From Marinimicrobium sp050113635 (GTDB taxonomy: Bacteria > Pseudomonadota > Gammaproteobacteria > Pseudomonadales > Cellvibrionaceae): 64,000 bases of DNA. Position numbers and translations under genes: made by a program. The notes beneath the pieces were generated by a model, which saw only the letters and a list, made by a program, of their open reading frames with translations, was not told where the DNA came from and did not search any database. Positions within the stretch are counted from its first letter, which is position 1. Each line of letters starts with the position of its first letter. Where the stretch lies: the NCBI RefSeq assembly GCF_050113635.1, contig NZ_JBNJLT010000008.1:47832-111831 (forward strand). Reading direction: 5' to 3'. Shown here one piece after another: positions 41,891 through 50,998 of the stretch.

Positions 41891-43795
41891 ATGAGCCATC
41901 AATCCGAACTGATTGCAGACGATATCAACGCGTACCTGAAGCAGCACGAACACAAGAGTCTGTTGCGTTTTATTACTTGCGGCAGTGTGGACGACGGGAA
42001 AAGTACGCTGATCGGTCGCCTGCTGTATGAATCCAAAATGCTGTTTGAAGACCAGTTGGCCGCCGTGGAAGCCGACTCCCAGCGCTGGGGCACGCAGGGC
42101 GACGAGATGGATTTTGCGTTGCTGGTGGACGGACTGGCCGCCGAGCGTGAACAAGGTATTACCATTGATGTCGCCTACCGGTTTTTCTCCACAGACCGGC
42201 GCAAATTCATTGTGGCCGACACACCGGGGCACGAGCAGTACACCCGAAACATGGTCACCGGAGCCTCGACCGCCGATGCCGCCATTTTGATGGTGGATGC
42301 ACGCCGGGGCATTCTCACTCAGACCCGACGGCACAGTTACCTGGCGTCATTGATCGGCATTCGTCATGTGGTGGTGGCGATCAACAAAATGGATCTGGTG
42401 GATTACTCGGAGAAAACATTTCAGCGCATCGTCGAGGAATACAAGACGTTCGCCCGCCAGATCGGCCTGGATAACATTACGTTCATTCCGCTCTCGGCGC
42501 TTAAAGGCGACAACATTCTTACACCCAGTGAGCGTATGCCCTGGTATCGGGGCGCGACGTTAATGGGTTATCTGGAAACCGTGGAAGTGGACGATGAACT
42601 GATGCAGGCGTCGCCCTTTCGCATGGCGGTGCAGTGGGTCAACCGCCCCAACCTGGATTTTCGCGGTTTTTCCGGCCAGATCGCCAGCGGCGTGATTCGT
42701 CCCGGTGACCGCATTCGCACCCTGCCCTCCGGACGTGAAAGCACGGTTGCGCGGATCTACACGCACAATGGTGACTTGCCCCAGGCGGTGGCAGGCCAGT
42801 CGGTCACCTTGACCCTCGACGATGAAATCGATACGTCACGAGGCGATCTGATGTGCGCCGCTGAAAGTCCCGCGTCAGTGGCGAATCAGTTCGAGGTCAC
42901 CATCGTCTGGATGAACGATGACCCGATGCTGACCGGTCGCACGTATTTAATGAAGATGGGCACCAAGACGGTTTCCGCGACCATTACCGATATCAAGTAT
43001 CAGGTGAACGTTAATTCCCTGGAGCACATGGCCGCCAAAAAGCTGGAGCTCAATGCGATTGGGGTGTGTACGATCAACCTCGATCAAGACGTGGCCTTTG
43101 ACCCGTATCAGGATAACCACGATACCGGTGGCTTTATTCTGGTGGATCGGCTGAGCTATAACACCATGGGCTGCGGGATGATTCATTTCTCCTTGCGCCG
43201 CAGCCAGAACATTACTGTGCAGCATGTGGACGTCAATAAGCAGGCGCGCCAATCCATCAAGAAGCAGAAGCCGTGCGTCCTATGGCTGACAGGACTGTCC
43301 GGTGCCGGTAAGTCCACCATTGCCAATCTGGTAGAGAAAAAACTTTTCGCCCAGGGGCACCATACCTACCTGCTGGATGGGGACAATGTACGCCACGGTT
43401 TGAACAAGGATCTGGGTTTTACGGATGCGGACCGGGTGGAGAACATTCGTCGAATTGCAGAAGTGGCCAAGCTGATGGTGGACGCGGGGTTGATTGTGAT
43501 CACGGCGTTTATTTCGCCATTCCGTTCGGAGCGGGATATGGCGCGTGGACTGCTGCAACCGGGCGAATTCATGGAAGTGTTCGTCAATACTCCACTGGAG
43601 GTGGCGGAACAGCGCGATGTAAAAGGACTGTATCGCAAAGCGCGGCGTGGCGAACTGAAGAACTTTACCGGAATTGATTCACCTTATGAAGCGCCTTTGC
43701 AGCCTGAATGTACACTGAACACCGTGGACATAACCGCCGAGGAAGCAGCGGATCGTATTGTGGCGTTTATGACGGAAAAAGGTTATTTATCGTAG
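41891..43795 (+). CDS. cysNC: bifunctional sulfate adenylyltransferase subunit 1 / APS kinase
   Basis: The 634-aa fusion makes PAPS. The N-terminal CysN GTPase (about 1-440) has GSVDDGKSTLIG (31-42), DTPGHEQYTRNM and NKMDLVD, then EF-Tu-like beta barrels. The C-terminal CysC kinase (about 455-634) has GLSGAGKST and LDGDNVRHGLNKDLG. PAPS serves cysteine synthesis and is also the donor for the three sulfotransferases in the polysaccharide operon. The last 13 bases overlap the end of a decayed gene on the other strand. Confidence 0.97.
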   Translation: MSHQSELIADDINAYLKQHEHKSLLRFITCGSVDDGKSTLIGRLLYESKMLFEDQLAAVEADSQRWGTQGDEMDFALLVDGLAAEREQGITIDVAYRFFSTDRRKFIVADTPGHEQYTRNMVTGASTADAAILMVDARRGILTQTRRHSYLASLIGIRHVVVAINKMDLVDYSEKTFQRIVEEYKTFARQIGLDNITFIPLSALKGDNILTPSERMPWYRGATLMGYLETVEVDDELMQASPFRMAVQWVNRPNLDFRGFSGQIASGVIRPGDRIRTLPSGRESTVARIYTHNGDLPQAVAGQSVTLTLDDEIDTSRGDLMCAAESPASVANQFEVTIVWMNDDPMLTGRTYLMKMGTKTVSATITDIKYQVNVNSLEHMAAKKLELNAIGVCTINLDQDVAFDPYQDNHDTGGFILVDRLSYNTMGCGMIHFSLRRSQNITVQHVDVNKQARQSIKKQKPCVLWLTGLSGAGKSTIANLVEKKLFAQGHHTYLLDGDNVRHGLNKDLGFTDADRVENIRRIAEVAKLMVDAGLIVITAFISPFRSERDMARGLLQPGEFMEVFVNTPLEVAEQRDVKGLYRKARRGELKNFTGIDSPYEAPLQPECTLNTVDITAEEAADRIVAFMTEKGYLS

Positions 43796-44213
43796 CCGTA
43801 TTCGCGCAAAAAATGCAGGGTGCTTTCTACAATTATCATGCTCCAATCACTCTCATCAAATACATCCAGCAGGGTTAACCCCAGCAGTGAACCCGAATTT
43901 GTGGACTCTTGCTGAACACCATTGTTGTAGGTCGTTACCTGGATATTGCTCAATAGGCTCAACGTCAACAGGTCACCCGGCTCATACACAGTAATCCCAA
44001 CACGATTGTTACCTGTATAGGTCACAGTGGCATCCTGCGTTACCCTGGCGTGTACCGCTCGCCTTCCAGATCGACCTGACTGGCATTGGGCTGCATCGGG
44101 CAATTATCGAGATCGTTCTGTACACCATCACCGTCGAGGTCGTCGTCACAGACATCTCCCACGTCGTCTCCGTCGGTATCCAGTTGATCGGTGTCCCTAT
44201 AGGTTAGGAAAGT
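43783..44213 (-). pseudogene. thrombospondin type 3-repeat protein, frameshifted 3' remnant
   Basis: One minus-strand frame (44213-44040) encodes calcium-binding type 3 repeats: DTDQLDTDGDDVGDVCDDDL, then DGDGVQNDLDNCPMQPNASQ. After a break near 44045 another frame (to 43783) encodes a hydrophobic beta-rich tail (LLTLSLLSNIQVTTY, LLGLTLLDVF). Together they look like the C-terminus of a secreted or surface protein whose 5' part is gone. A stop in the first frame and the missing start show it is broken. Confidence 0.75.
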
Positions 44214-44489
44214 TATAACGTGCACTGAGATCCGTCGTTAACAGTTCTCCTACCATTTTAAAGCAGGAATTTTTTATTCCGCTTTTGTTGTGTCTTAATA
44301 GTGAAAGTAGTCCAAGGCTTGGGGATTGATAATATTATTTATTTATAAAAAACAGCTTGGCTAAAATTTTTTAGCTATCTAAAAAATGCTGTTGACCGTC
44401 AAGGGATACAGGAAATGGCGTAATTTTTTCATTTTCGAGAGGGAGGTTTAGGCGGGTAGCTGCCATCAGCTCACCCGCCTTGTTTACTA
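44214..44489. other. AT-rich intergenic stretch with hairpin
   Basis: This stretch is clearly more AT-rich than the surroundings (runs such as TTTATTTATAAAAAA). No gene is visible. With the remnant before it, about 690 bases separate cysNC from the SPFH gene. It may be leftover of the same lost locus. Confidence 0.6.
44451..44479 (-). terminator. hairpin downstream of the SPFH gene
   Basis: GGCGGGT (44451-44457) and ACCCGCC (44473-44479) form a 7-bp stem with an inner AGCT/AGCT pair, 11 bases beyond the SPFH stop. No T-run follows on the minus strand, so it may be a weak terminator or a 3'-end stabiliser. Confidence 0.5.
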
Positions 44490-45419
44490 CTACGACTTTT
44501 TGGAAGCATCCAGGGTTCGGGTAATAGCCGCCACCGCACCACCGATATCGGCAAACTCGGCGGGCAGAATCATGGTGTTATTTTCCTTGGCCAACTTACC
44601 GAACTCACGCACGTACTGCTCGGCCACCCGCAGGTTAACCGCGTCTTTTCCACCTTCATGATTGATGGCTTCAGCCACTCGACGAATACCTTCTGCAGTG
44701 GCGCCAGCGATCAGCTCAATTTCCCGCGCCTTACCTTCGGCCTCATTAATCTGACGCATTTTTTCTGCTTCAGACAGGTTGATGGTTTCCTGTTTCTGGC
44801 CTTCTGAAACGTTGATTTTCGCCTGACGCTCCCCTTCGGATTCTGCCACGACCGCACGGCGCTCCCGCTCGGCGCGCATTTGTTTTTCCAGCGCATCCAA
44901 AATTGTGCCGGGCAGTTCAATATCGGCGATCTCATAACGCATGACTTTCACGCCCCAAGGTTGCGCCGCCTCATCCAACGCTTCAACCACTTGCACATTA
45001 ATCGCGTCGCGCTCTTCAAAGGTTTTGTCCAGATCGATTTTACCCACGACGGAACGCAAGGTGGTTTGCGCCAACTGGATGCCAGCGTAGCGATAATCAC
45101 TGATCCCGTAGCTCGCCAGTTTCGGATCAATGACTTGCAGGTAAATGACGCCATTCACGACGACTTGAATATTGTCTTTGGTCACGCAGGCCTGGCTCGG
45201 CACATCAATGGCTTCTTCTTTCAGTGTGTGCTGGTAGGAGACTTTATCGATAAATGGAATCAGGATGTGAAAGCCGGCCTCCAGGGTTTTGGCATATTTC
45301 CCCAGCCGCTCCACAATGAAAGCGGATCGCTGTGGCACTACGCGCACGGTTTTAATCAGGGTGACAATGACAAACACCACAACAGCCAACAAAATAATCG
45401 TCGGGATATCAAGATCCAT
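44490..45419 (-). CDS. SPFH/stomatin-like membrane protein (QmcA/paraslipin type)
   Basis: The 309-aa protein has one N-terminal transmembrane helix (about 5-25), the SPFH/band 7 domain (VPQRSAFIVERLGKYAKTLE onward, RSVVGKIDLDKTFEERDAIN) and a long charged coiled coil with SEGERQAKINVSEGQKQETI. Such proteins form oligomers in membrane microdomains. An NfeD partner gene lies upstream on the same strand, the standard pairing. Length is normal. Confidence 0.93.
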   Translation of the reverse strand: MDLDIPTIILLAVVVFVIVTLIKTVRVVPQRSAFIVERLGKYAKTLEAGFHILIPFIDKVSYQHTLKEEAIDVPSQACVTKDNIQVVVNGVIYLQVIDPKLASYGISDYRYAGIQLAQTTLRSVVGKIDLDKTFEERDAINVQVVEALDEAAQPWGVKVMRYEIADIELPGTILDALEKQMRAERERRAVVAESEGERQAKINVSEGQKQETINLSEAEKMRQINEAEGKAREIELIAGATAEGIRRVAEAINHEGGKDAVNLRVAEQYVREFGKLAKENNTMILPAEFADIGGAVAAITRTLDASKKS

Positions 45420-45527
45420 GGCAGGTTCTCCGGATGGGTTTAAAAAGGCGTCTTATCGACACGGTTGGGGGGCAAGGCGCGTTCGGTGCGCCAAGTGATG
45501 AAGCCATACGTCCGCTGTGTTCGGACT

Positions 45528-45980
45528 TTATGGTTTTGTCGGGCTAAGAATAAGGGTAATGCTCTTGTGCTCAACGACCCAGGCGATGTCACCGACTTTA
45601 AGTGGCGCGTCGCACTCCGCTTCCCATTGGGCGCCATTGAGTTCCACTTTACCAACGCCCTGAACGAAGTCTGTCAGCACCTCCACGCGAGCACCGATAA
45701 ACCCGGCATTCTCCAGATCCGCTGCAGAGCGGTCCACTTCTGCGCCCCGCAGCCAGCGATGGCATTGTTTGCGCAGAATAAATAAAGAGGCCAGACTGAC
45801 AACAACAAACACCAGCAGCTGTACGGGCAGCGACTCAACGACACCGATCAGCGTCAGCGTGCCTACGACCAGCGCACCAATACCAAAGAATCCGGCGATC
45901 AATCCGGGAATAAACAGCTCACTGAGCAGTAACGCCACACCGAACAGCAACCAGAATGCGTAAGTGGTGATCAGGATCAT
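45528..45980 (-). CDS. NfeD-like membrane protein
   Basis: This 150-aa protein has three to four hydrophobic segments in residues 1-75 and a C-terminal OB-fold-like domain (GFIGARVEVLTDFVQGVGKV) typical of short NfeD proteins (YbbK type). It lies 108 bases upstream of the SPFH gene on the same strand; the two families interact and are usually co-transcribed. Confidence 0.9.
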   Translation of the reverse strand: MILITTYAFWLLFGVALLLSELFIPGLIAGFFGIGALVVGTLTLIGVVESLPVQLLVFVVVSLASLFILRKQCHRWLRGAEVDRSAADLENAGFIGARVEVLTDFVQGVGKVELNGAQWEAECDAPLKVGDIAWVVEHKSITLILSPTKP

Positions 45981-46061
45981 AGCAGCCGCCCGTCTATTGG
46001 TTGGTCAAAAACGACCCGAATCATAGCACACTCTGTACTACGTCATCTTATGGCGGACATG

Positions 46062-46559
46062 TCAGGACAACCGCAGGCTGTGTGCCGGTAGTTCCAGATG
46101 CTGGGGTTGATTGAGCAGGTTCAGCAGCAACACGACGCGATCTTCGCCTTTGATCGCGTGGACGATGGCCTCCAGTTCACGAAATACGCCCTCGCTGATC
46201 ACAACCTGCTGTCCGGGGCGGAACAGCGGCTCCGGTGCGGCGTCATTGAGCAAGTGGCAGCGCTCAGCCAGCCCGGCCACGATGTCATCCGGCACAGGTT
46301 TGGGCTGGCCGTTAAACGTGACCACTTCGGCCACGCCGCGCGTCGAGCGAATGACGTTCCAGTTGCTATCGCTGCCCAGGCGGATAAACAGGTAGTGCGG
46401 AAACAGCGGTTCCACCACTTCGCGCAGGGTGTGCCGGTGTTTGCGGTTTACCTTATGGGTGGGAAGAAAGCACTCAAACGCCTGATTCAAGAGGTGCTCC
46501 CGGGCACGAAAACAGTGCCGGGGTTTGCATTTGACCAGGTACCATTGAGTTTGAGTCAT
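46062..46559 (-). CDS. rfaH: RfaH-like transcription antiterminator
   Basis: The 165-aa NusG paralogue begins WYLVKCKPRHCFRAREHL and has the NGN region (VEPLFPHYLFIRLGSDSNWN, VIRSTRGVAEVVTF) and a KOW-type C-terminus (GQQVVISEGVFRELEAIV). RfaH promotes transcription of long surface-polysaccharide operons carrying an ops element. It is followed by nothing on its strand for 80 bases and lies 21 bases downstream of ugd. The polysaccharide operon in this window is a possible target, but I did not find an ops-like GGCGGTAG at its start. Confidence 0.87.
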   Translation of the reverse strand: MTQTQWYLVKCKPRHCFRAREHLLNQAFECFLPTHKVNRKHRHTLREVVEPLFPHYLFIRLGSDSNWNVIRSTRGVAEVVTFNGQPKPVPDDIVAGLAERCHLLNDAAPEPLFRPGQQVVISEGVFRELEAIVHAIKGEDRVVLLLNLLNQPQHLELPAHSLRLS

Positions 46560-46580
46560 AAGCGCCGTATCGGTTGCCGG

Positions 46581-47906
46581 TTACTGTCGCCCCACCGAGT
46601 AATAGGTAAACCCTTTTTTCATCATTCGTTTAGGCTCGTACAGGTTGCGCCCGTCGAAAATCAGCGGCTCGGCCAGCTGTGCTTTGAGCAAGTCAAAATC
46701 AGGCGCACGGAACGCCTGCCACTCGGTCACGATAATCAGGGCATCCGCGCCCTTGAGTGCGCTCTCCTTGGTTCCGCACAGGTTGAGGTCATCGCGGTTG
46801 CCATAAATTCTCTGGGTCTCTTCCATGGCTTCCGGATCAAACGCCTGCACATTGGCACCCGCTTCCCACAGCGCTTCCATCAAGACCCGGGCGGGCGCCT
46901 CGCGCATATCATCGGTATTGGGCTTGAAGGAAAGCCCCCACACGGCGAAGGTTTTCCCTTGAAGGTTGCCCTTGTAGTGATGGTGAACCTTGCGGAACAG
47001 GGTGGTTTTTTGCTCGTTGTTCCGGGCCTCCACCGATTTCAGTACTTTGGCGTCGAAGTTAATCTGATCCGCCGTGCGAATTAACGCCTGCACATCTTTC
47101 GGGAAACAGGAGCCGCCGTAACCGACACCGGGGTAGATAAACTGGTAACCGATGCGCGGGTCACTGCCAATGCCTTTTCGCACGGCTTCAATGTCGGCGC
47201 CGAGCAGCTCCGAGAGGTTGGCAATCTCGTTAATAAAACTGATTTTGGTAGCGAGCATGCAGTTCGCGGCGTACTTGGTCAGCTCGGCACTGCGGACATC
47301 CATAATCATGACTTTGTCGTGATTGCGGTTAAACGGCGCGTACAGCTCGCGCATCAGTTCTTCTGCGTAATCACTATTGGTGCCAATGATAATGCGATCG
47401 GGTTTCATGCAGTCGGCGACCGCTGAGCCCTCTTTGAGAAACTCGGGGTTGGAGACGACATCGAAAAGCAGATCCGTGCGACCACGCTTTTCCAGAGTCT
47501 CGGCGATTTTGGCATTTACTTTGTCCGCCGTGCCGACCGGCACGGTGGATTTGTCGATAATGACTTGCCGCTTGTCCATATGCGTGGCGATGGTTTCGGC
47601 CACGGCCAGCACGTATTTCAGATCAGCGGAGCCATCTTCATCGGGAGGCGTACCGACGGCAATAAACTGCAAATCGCCGTGTTTGATCGCCTCTTCCGCC
47701 TCGGTTGTGAACTTCAGGCGCCCTGCCGCGTAGTTTTCAGTGACCAGCGGTTCGAGGCCCGGCTCGTAGATGGGGATCTGACCCTGCTTGAGACGCTCCA
47801 CTTTAGTGGCGTCTACATCAACACAGATAACCTCATGCCCTACTTCCGCCAAAATGGCGCCCTGCACCAGGCCTACGTAACCTGTGCCGAATACAGTCAC
47901 TTTCAT
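46581..47906 (-). CDS. ugd: UDP-glucose 6-dehydrogenase
   Basis: The 441-aa enzyme oxidises UDP-glucose to UDP-glucuronate with NAD. The N-terminus is GTGYVGLVQGAILAEVGH, and the catalytic Cys lies in GYGGSCFPKDVQAL near residue 260. NPEFLKEGSAV and FKPNTDDMREAPARVL complete the family pattern. It is the likely source of uronic acid for surface glycans and sits next to rfaH. Confidence 0.96.
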   Translation of the reverse strand: MKVTVFGTGYVGLVQGAILAEVGHEVICVDVDATKVERLKQGQIPIYEPGLEPLVTENYAAGRLKFTTEAEEAIKHGDLQFIAVGTPPDEDGSADLKYVLAVAETIATHMDKRQVIIDKSTVPVGTADKVNAKIAETLEKRGRTDLLFDVVSNPEFLKEGSAVADCMKPDRIIIGTNSDYAEELMRELYAPFNRNHDKVMIMDVRSAELTKYAANCMLATKISFINEIANLSELLGADIEAVRKGIGSDPRIGYQFIYPGVGYGGSCFPKDVQALIRTADQINFDAKVLKSVEARNNEQKTTLFRKVHHHYKGNLQGKTFAVWGLSFKPNTDDMREAPARVLMEALWEAGANVQAFDPEAMEETQRIYGNRDDLNLCGTKESALKGADALIIVTEWQAFRAPDFDLLKAQLAEPLIFDGRNLYEPKRMMKKGFTYYSVGRQ

Positions 47907-48005
47907 GCGTTCGTTTCCCTCAAGCCTCTGAGATGAATAGCTGGCCGCTATGATAACGGGGATAGACCGCGATTTCTATCGGTTGTTCAACGAATGAACA
48001 AGCCT

Positions 48006-48629
48006 TTACCGCTGCTGATAACGGGCGCTGAGGGCGTTGTACAATTCATCTTTAAACGCCGGGCTGGTGGCGTCCAGCTCACTGACCACTTCCACCAGGT
48101 GCTCATTGTCCTCGCGGCCATCGTGCCAGTGCTTGCGGTAGCTCCCGTCCTTGTAGCCGTTATCCTGCCGGAAGAAGTTCAGTACGTTCTTGCCGACGTA
48201 GCCCCGGTACAGATCCTCAAAACTCAAACCAATACCGGCCATCATGCGGCCAAAACGATCCACGTGGAAACGCTGGTCGGCGAGCGTGGCACCCGCGAAG
48301 GCTTCCAGATCCAGACGAAAGTCGGACTCGTCGGTTTTTACCTGCAACTCCCGATCAATGGCGTGCGCCAGCGCTTCGTGATCGTCGCTGTTTTGCAGGC
48401 GAATGCTGAGTCCAAAATGCCAGATATCAATCAGCTCCAGCATCACCTGCTCAGTGTCGGGGCTCTGTTTCTTCCACCACTTCCAGCCGTAGTGTTCCAG
48501 CAGCTCGGCGCATTCAATCCAGATCGCACGGTAGAACTCGAAATCCTGAGAGCGCCACTCCGGATGGACTTTCGTGTTCATCCCCTCCTGGAGTTCGAGC
48601 ATGGTCAACAGCTGCTGGGTGCGGGACAT
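48006..48629 (-). CDS. all-alpha dUTP diphosphatase
   Basis: The 207-aa protein belongs to the dimeric, MazG-related dUTPase family (dUTPase_2). It has ECAELLEHYGWKWWKKQ and ELIDIWHFGLSI with the metal-binding Glu and Asp, and a conserved C-terminal NFFRQDNGYKDGSYRKHW. It hydrolyses dUTP to dUMP and so keeps uracil out of DNA and feeds thymidylate synthesis. It is on the same strand as tatD, 21 bases away. Confidence 0.93.
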   Translation of the reverse strand: MSRTQQLLTMLELQEGMNTKVHPEWRSQDFEFYRAIWIECAELLEHYGWKWWKKQSPDTEQVMLELIDIWHFGLSIRLQNSDDHEALAHAIDRELQVKTDESDFRLDLEAFAGATLADQRFHVDRFGRMMAGIGLSFEDLYRGYVGKNVLNFFRQDNGYKDGSYRKHWHDGREDNEHLVEVVSELDATSPAFKDELYNALSARYQQR

Positions 48630-48650
48630 TCAGATTCTCCAATCAAATAA

Positions 48651-49442
48651 TTACTGGGGCCGCCGGGCGAGCGATTTGGGAAACAGGCGGTGGAAGTTCT
48701 CGGTGGTTTGCTCAGCCAGCGCCTCGAGGGACAGCCCCCGCAGTTCAGCCACGAATTCGGCGACTTCTCGCACGTATTGTGGCTCGTTGGGTTTGCCTCG
48801 ATACGGCACGGGTGCCAGGTACGGTGAGTCGGTCTCCACCAGCAACCGATCAGCTGGCACCTTCCTGGCGACATCCCGCAGCGCTTCGGCGTTACGAAAC
48901 GTCACGATGCCCGACAGGGAAATGTAATAGCCAAGGTCAAGGGCTGCCTGCGCCATTTCCCAGCTTTCGGTAAAGCAGTGCAGCACGCCCGCCGAGTCGG
49001 GGCTTCCGTGGGCGCGAATGAGTGCCAGCGTGTCGTCACGGGCTTCCCGGGTGTGGACAATGATCGGCAAACCCGCTTTCGCTCCGGCCTCCAGGTGCAG
49101 AGCAAAACTTTCCTGCTGCAATTCACTGGTTTGTTCGGCGTAGTGATAATCCAGCCCGGTTTCACCCAACCCGATCACCTCGGGCGCTTCCCCCCAGTTG
49201 ATCAGCTGTTCGACGGTCGCAGTGCCAGATTCCACATCGCAGGGATGGACGCCCACAGACGCGTAAACATCCGGGTGGGCACGGGCAATCCGGGTGACCG
49301 CTTCGCGGTTTTCCAGGCTGACGCCGATACACAAGAAGCGGCTCACACCCCGTGCACGGGCGGCCGCCAGGGCGCCTTCCAGTTCACCGTTATAGGGGGC
49401 CAGGTCCAGCCTGTCGAGGTGGCAGTGGGAGTCAGTTAACAT
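48651..49442 (-). CDS. tatD: TatD family metal-dependent deoxyribonuclease
   Basis: The 263-aa TIM-barrel hydrolase has DSHCHLDRL at the N-terminus (metal His pair), GETGLDYHYAE and HTREARDDTL, VLHCFTES, and a late ETDSPYLAPVPYRGK with the catalytic Asp. It is a 3'-5' exonuclease family implicated in DNA repair. It follows pilZ in the widespread holB-pilZ-tatD order. Confidence 0.94.
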   Translation of the reverse strand: MLTDSHCHLDRLDLAPYNGELEGALAAARARGVSRFLCIGVSLENREAVTRIARAHPDVYASVGVHPCDVESGTATVEQLINWGEAPEVIGLGETGLDYHYAEQTSELQQESFALHLEAGAKAGLPIIVHTREARDDTLALIRAHGSPDSAGVLHCFTESWEMAQAALDLGYYISLSGIVTFRNAEALRDVARKVPADRLLVETDSPYLAPVPYRGKPNEPQYVREVAEFVAELRGLSLEALAEQTTENFHRLFPKSLARRPQ

Positions 49443-49472
49443 AGCGAGTCTTACGAATGAATAGAGGCGGGT

Positions 49473-49823
49473 TTACATCGTGTGGGTGGGGCGTTCGGAT
49501 TCCAGTGAGCCGGCCAGATAGGTTTCTATCTTGGTCACGGCGGTGTTGTCCTGGTCGCTGAACTGTACGCCGATACCCGCCGCCCGGTTGCCCTGCGCGC
49601 CCTTGGGGGTCACCCATACCACCTTTCCGGCCACTGGGATTTTTTCCGCCTCGTCCATCAGGTTCAGCAGCATGAACACCTCATCACCGAGCTTGTAGCT
49701 TTTGGTGGTGGGAATGAACAGTCCGCCGTTTTGCACGAAGGGCATATAAGCGGCGTACAGTACGGCTTTGTCTTTAATCGTGAGGGAGAGAATGCCATTG
49801 CGGGCGCCGCCGAGTGCGTGCAT
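49473..49823 (-). CDS. pilZ: PilZ domain protein (type IV pilus assembly)
   Basis: The 116-aa protein is a stand-alone PilZ. SLTIKDKAVLYAAYMPFVQN and GGLFIPTTKSYKLGDEVFML lead into VAGKVVWVTPKGAQGNRAAG. The RxxxR c-di-GMP-binding motif is not present in its N-terminal part, as in pilus-assembly PilZ proteins that act through PilB. It lies between holB and tatD, the conserved position. Confidence 0.93.
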   Translation of the reverse strand: MHALGGARNGILSLTIKDKAVLYAAYMPFVQNGGLFIPTTKSYKLGDEVFMLLNLMDEAEKIPVAGKVVWVTPKGAQGNRAAGIGVQFSDQDNTAVTKIETYLAGSLESERPTHTM

Positions 49824-49924
49824 GATCAGCTCCTTGGTTGCTTTGCCAGAACAGTAAAGGATTCACTCCGGTCTGTCTACAGCTGAGGTCTGAGGTTGTG
49901 GTCTAAGATGGAGGGCAGCCGATC

Positions 49925-50938
49925 TCAAGCCGCCCTTTTCGCCTGCCGTATCACGACGCCCCAGTCCAGCAACAGCTCTTCAAGCAGCAGCTGCTTGTTG
50001 GGGTTGGCGCCACTCAGCCACTGGCTTTTTACCGCCATGAGCTTTTCCAGGTAACGGTGCAGCAATGCGGGTGGAATTTTATTGAGTAAAGCCCGGACAT
50101 TGTCCGGTAGCGCATCCAGCCCTTCCACCTCCGCTCCGGCCTGCCAGCGCGCCAAATCGTACAGCCACACCAGCAACCACTCCAGCACCGCTCCCACATC
50201 CGCTTTTTGCCATTGGTCCGCCAGCTGCACGGCGGTTAACTGTCCCTCGCACAACTGGATAAAACGTTGCTCGCGCTGCTGGCGCTGCTCCAACGCATCG
50301 CCTTCCAGCAGCGCCAGCGCCGAAAGCGGCGCGCCCCGGGTCAGCGCCAACAAGCGACGGGCCTCCACGCCGCCACCGGCCACCAGCGCCTCCAGCCAGG
50401 GCAGTACCTGAGAGCCCGGTGGCAGCGAAAAGCCGACGATCTGGCAGCGGCTGCGAATAGTCGGCAGGACAGCACTCGGGGTATGGCTGACCAGAATCAA
50501 CAACGTCCTGTCGGAAGGCTCCTCGAGGGTTTTCAGCAGCGCGTTGGCCGAGTTGGCGTTCATGGATTCCGCCGGCTCGAGCAGCACCACTTTGTAGCCG
50601 CCCTGTTGCGCGGTTGTACTCAGGCTCTGGGTCAGCTCGCGCACAACATCGATACGAATGGCCTTGCCCGGCTCCTCCGGTTGAATTCTGATCCAGTCGG
50701 GATGAGTGCCGGCGCGCAGCAGGTCGCAGGCGTGACATTGGCCGCAGGGACTGCCCTGGACCGGCGACTGACAGAGCAACCGCTGGGCCAGCGCAGTCGC
50801 CAGGTGTACCTTTCCAATGCCCGGCGGTCCGGCGAACATCAGGGCGTGAGGCAGCTGGTTTTCCGCATACTGCCGATTCAGCCGCTGCCACTCGGTGTGT
50901 TGCCAGGGATACGGCAGTGCCGGAAAGTGTTCGGACAT
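49925..50938 (-). CDS. holB: DNA polymerase III delta' subunit
   Basis: From ATG 50938 the protein has 337 aa. Motifs are GPPGIGKVHLATALAQRLL (Walker A region), four cysteines in the zinc module (LLCQSPVQGSPCGQCHACDL), TLEEPSDRTLLILVSHTP and TIRSRCQIVGF. It is part of the clamp loader. The open frame upstream of 50938 lacks homology. The usual upstream neighbour tmk is not adjacent here; rluA and a traF-like gene intervene. Confidence 0.94.
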   Translation of the reverse strand: MSEHFPALPYPWQHTEWQRLNRQYAENQLPHALMFAGPPGIGKVHLATALAQRLLCQSPVQGSPCGQCHACDLLRAGTHPDWIRIQPEEPGKAIRIDVVRELTQSLSTTAQQGGYKVVLLEPAESMNANSANALLKTLEEPSDRTLLILVSHTPSAVLPTIRSRCQIVGFSLPPGSQVLPWLEALVAGGGVEARRLLALTRGAPLSALALLEGDALEQRQQREQRFIQLCEGQLTAVQLADQWQKADVGAVLEWLLVWLYDLARWQAGAEVEGLDALPDNVRALLNKIPPALLHRYLEKLMAVKSQWLSGANPNKQLLLEELLLDWGVVIRQAKRAA

Positions 50939-50998
50939 AGGATAACAGCCATTGATTCGCACAAAATGAAATCGCGATTGTAAGGCTTTTGAGGGGCG

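Noticed and set aside
46098..47084. Plus-strand frame of 328 codons across rfaH and ugd
   Set aside because: It spans two real genes on the other strand and shows no motif.
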